DNA from: Latrodectus hesperus
Taxonomy: Eukaryota; Arthropoda; Arachnida; Araneae; Theridiidae
DNA length: 64,000 bases
NCBI GenBank assembly: GCA_037975125.1
Contig: JAJQOW010000014.1
Span: forward strand, 20,291,484-20,355,483
Reading direction: 5' to 3'
This document shows positions 63,054 through 64,000 of the stretch, piece by piece. The notes below the pieces were generated by a model. That model did no database searches. It was not told the DNA's origin and saw only the letters and a program-made list of their open reading frames with translations. Each line of letters opens with the position of its first letter. The stretch's first letter is position 1. The translations under genes were made by a program, and so were the position numbers.

Positions 63054-64000
63054 TTTTTGGGGGGCTTTTTTGATCATTAAGTTGGTTATGCCATCAATGC
63101 CAGGAGATTTTTTATCTTTGAGCTTTTTTATTATAGCCAGGACCTCTGAGGGGGTGGTGCGTTCTATCTCTTGTGTATGGGGTCTGGAGAGAAATCTGTT
63201 TATTGTGTGCGTTACCAGGTTTTCAGTTCGTGTATCATGTAGATTGTGTGTCGTGAATTGTTTTTCAAAAACATCTGCAATTGCTTCAGTTTTGTCTTTA
63301 TCTGTGTAGGCTATGTGATTTTGGCCTTGAATGGGCGGAAAGTGTTGCACTTTTCTCTTGAACATACCGACGGCCTTCCAAATGGAGCGGTCGTGGGTAG
63401 TTAATGATTTTAATTTTTCTCTCCATTGTGTGGTGTTGTATTCGCTAATCTTGGCTCTGAATTCATTATTAGCTTTGTTATATTCTGATTTAGTTTGTTC
63501 ATTTCTATAGGTTTGTGATATTTTTCTTAGTCTATTTCTTTTAGTTTTTAATTCTCTCAGGTACCGGGGAAGGAGTGTGGGACTGGGGGAAAATATCCTC
63601 TCTGATTCGCGGTGCGCTTTGAGCAGCTCCGCCTCCAAGCGAATAGTTTCGTTTTCAAGTTCGTCTCCCGTGTTGACTTTGATGGGGGTGAATGGGTTAT
63701 TTTTTAATATTTGTTTGTATTTAATCCAGTCCGTGTTATGAATAGTGGGTGATTTTAGCAGAGGAATATTAAGGTTGAACTCGATCATGACTGGGTTATG
63801 ATCGGAGCTGAGTTCGGGTAGGGCTTTAATTGTTGTGTCATAATTAATTCCTCTGATGAGGGCAATATCAATTGTTGAAGCGGTATTAGCGCTAAAATGA
63901 GTGGGTGTATCAGGTGCATGGATTGTAATTTCAGCTTTATCAGCGAATGTTTTGATTATTTTTCCTATTTTGTTGGAATGTGTGTTATTCCATGCAGCAT
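63054..64000 (-). pseudogene. Endonuclease end and linker of the LINE ORF2 (frame 1, partial)
   Basis: From the right edge the open frame shows the C-terminal part of the endonuclease: TIDIALIRGI and the SDHNPVMIEF motif, whose SDH is the conserved active-site histidine block. A long charged linker follows, then the start of the RT (SPGIDGITNLMIKKAP), where the frame shifts. The N-terminal endonuclease and ORF1 lie beyond the window. Confidence 0.9.

Larger units (their letters stand above)
61702..64000 (-). mobile_element. Jockey-like non-LTR retrotransposon (LINE), runs off the window
   Basis: The minus strand encodes an ORF2 in order: the end of an AP-type endonuclease, a linker, then reverse transcriptase and a C-terminal region. 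The element is 5'-incomplete only because the window ends. It is much richer in GC than the surrounding DNA. See the separate entries for the two reading frames. Confidence 0.93.

Noticed and set aside
61814..63309. Plus-strand open frames of 75-125 codons opposite the LINE
   Set aside because: They are antisense shadows of the reverse transcriptase and endonuclease frames and show no domain of their own.

Overview
This window looks like a piece of a large, very AT-rich arthropod nuclear genome. The repeat content (two kinds of tRNA-derived SINE, a Jockey-like LINE, Harbinger, hAT and Tc1 DNA transposons, very long TA microsatellites) would fit a spider or another arachnid, but that assignment is an inference. 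There are no operons and no bacterial features. Genes are sparse and split by introns; most of the window is AT-rich intergenic DNA and transposon remains.

The most interesting content is a dispersed duplication. A roughly 3.3 kb unit at about 2985-6330 (copy A) recurs, diverged, at about 54160-57768 plus 60195-60290 (copy B), and part of its upstream flank recurs at about 44980-46130 (copy C). In A and B the minus strand carries the same three-exon gene, with conserved exon phases and splice sites. The predicted proteins are small and charged (about 202 and 271 residues) and match no family I recognise. B has gained a 75-residue tandem duplication in its last exon and has lost the C-terminal tail found in A.

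The middle (21.5-29 kb) is a transposon cluster next to a gene. A 4.6 kb hAT-type element (21535-26159) has a perfect 8-bp target duplication. A 1.87 kb PIF/Harbinger element (26474-28347) has 43-bp perfect terminal inverted repeats; it holds a MADF-domain reading frame on the plus strand and the first exon-like piece of a HARBI1-type transposase on the minus strand. Just downstream, 28580-29005 encodes a 141-residue protein with two C2H2 zinc fingers.

Other coding remains are a RING-H2 half domain (15304-15707, minus), a second HARBI1-like transposase relic (38027-38870, minus), an intact 219-residue Nudix-like reading frame (39243-39902, minus) that stays open for 79 further codons past one TGA, a Tc1-like transposase relic (42722-43431, minus), a broken Gypsy-type gag (46971-47670, plus) and a Jockey-like endonuclease/reverse transcriptase (61702 to the right edge, minus) with one frameshift in a homopolymer tract.

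All homology and domain calls come from reading translations and motifs by eye; no database search was run.
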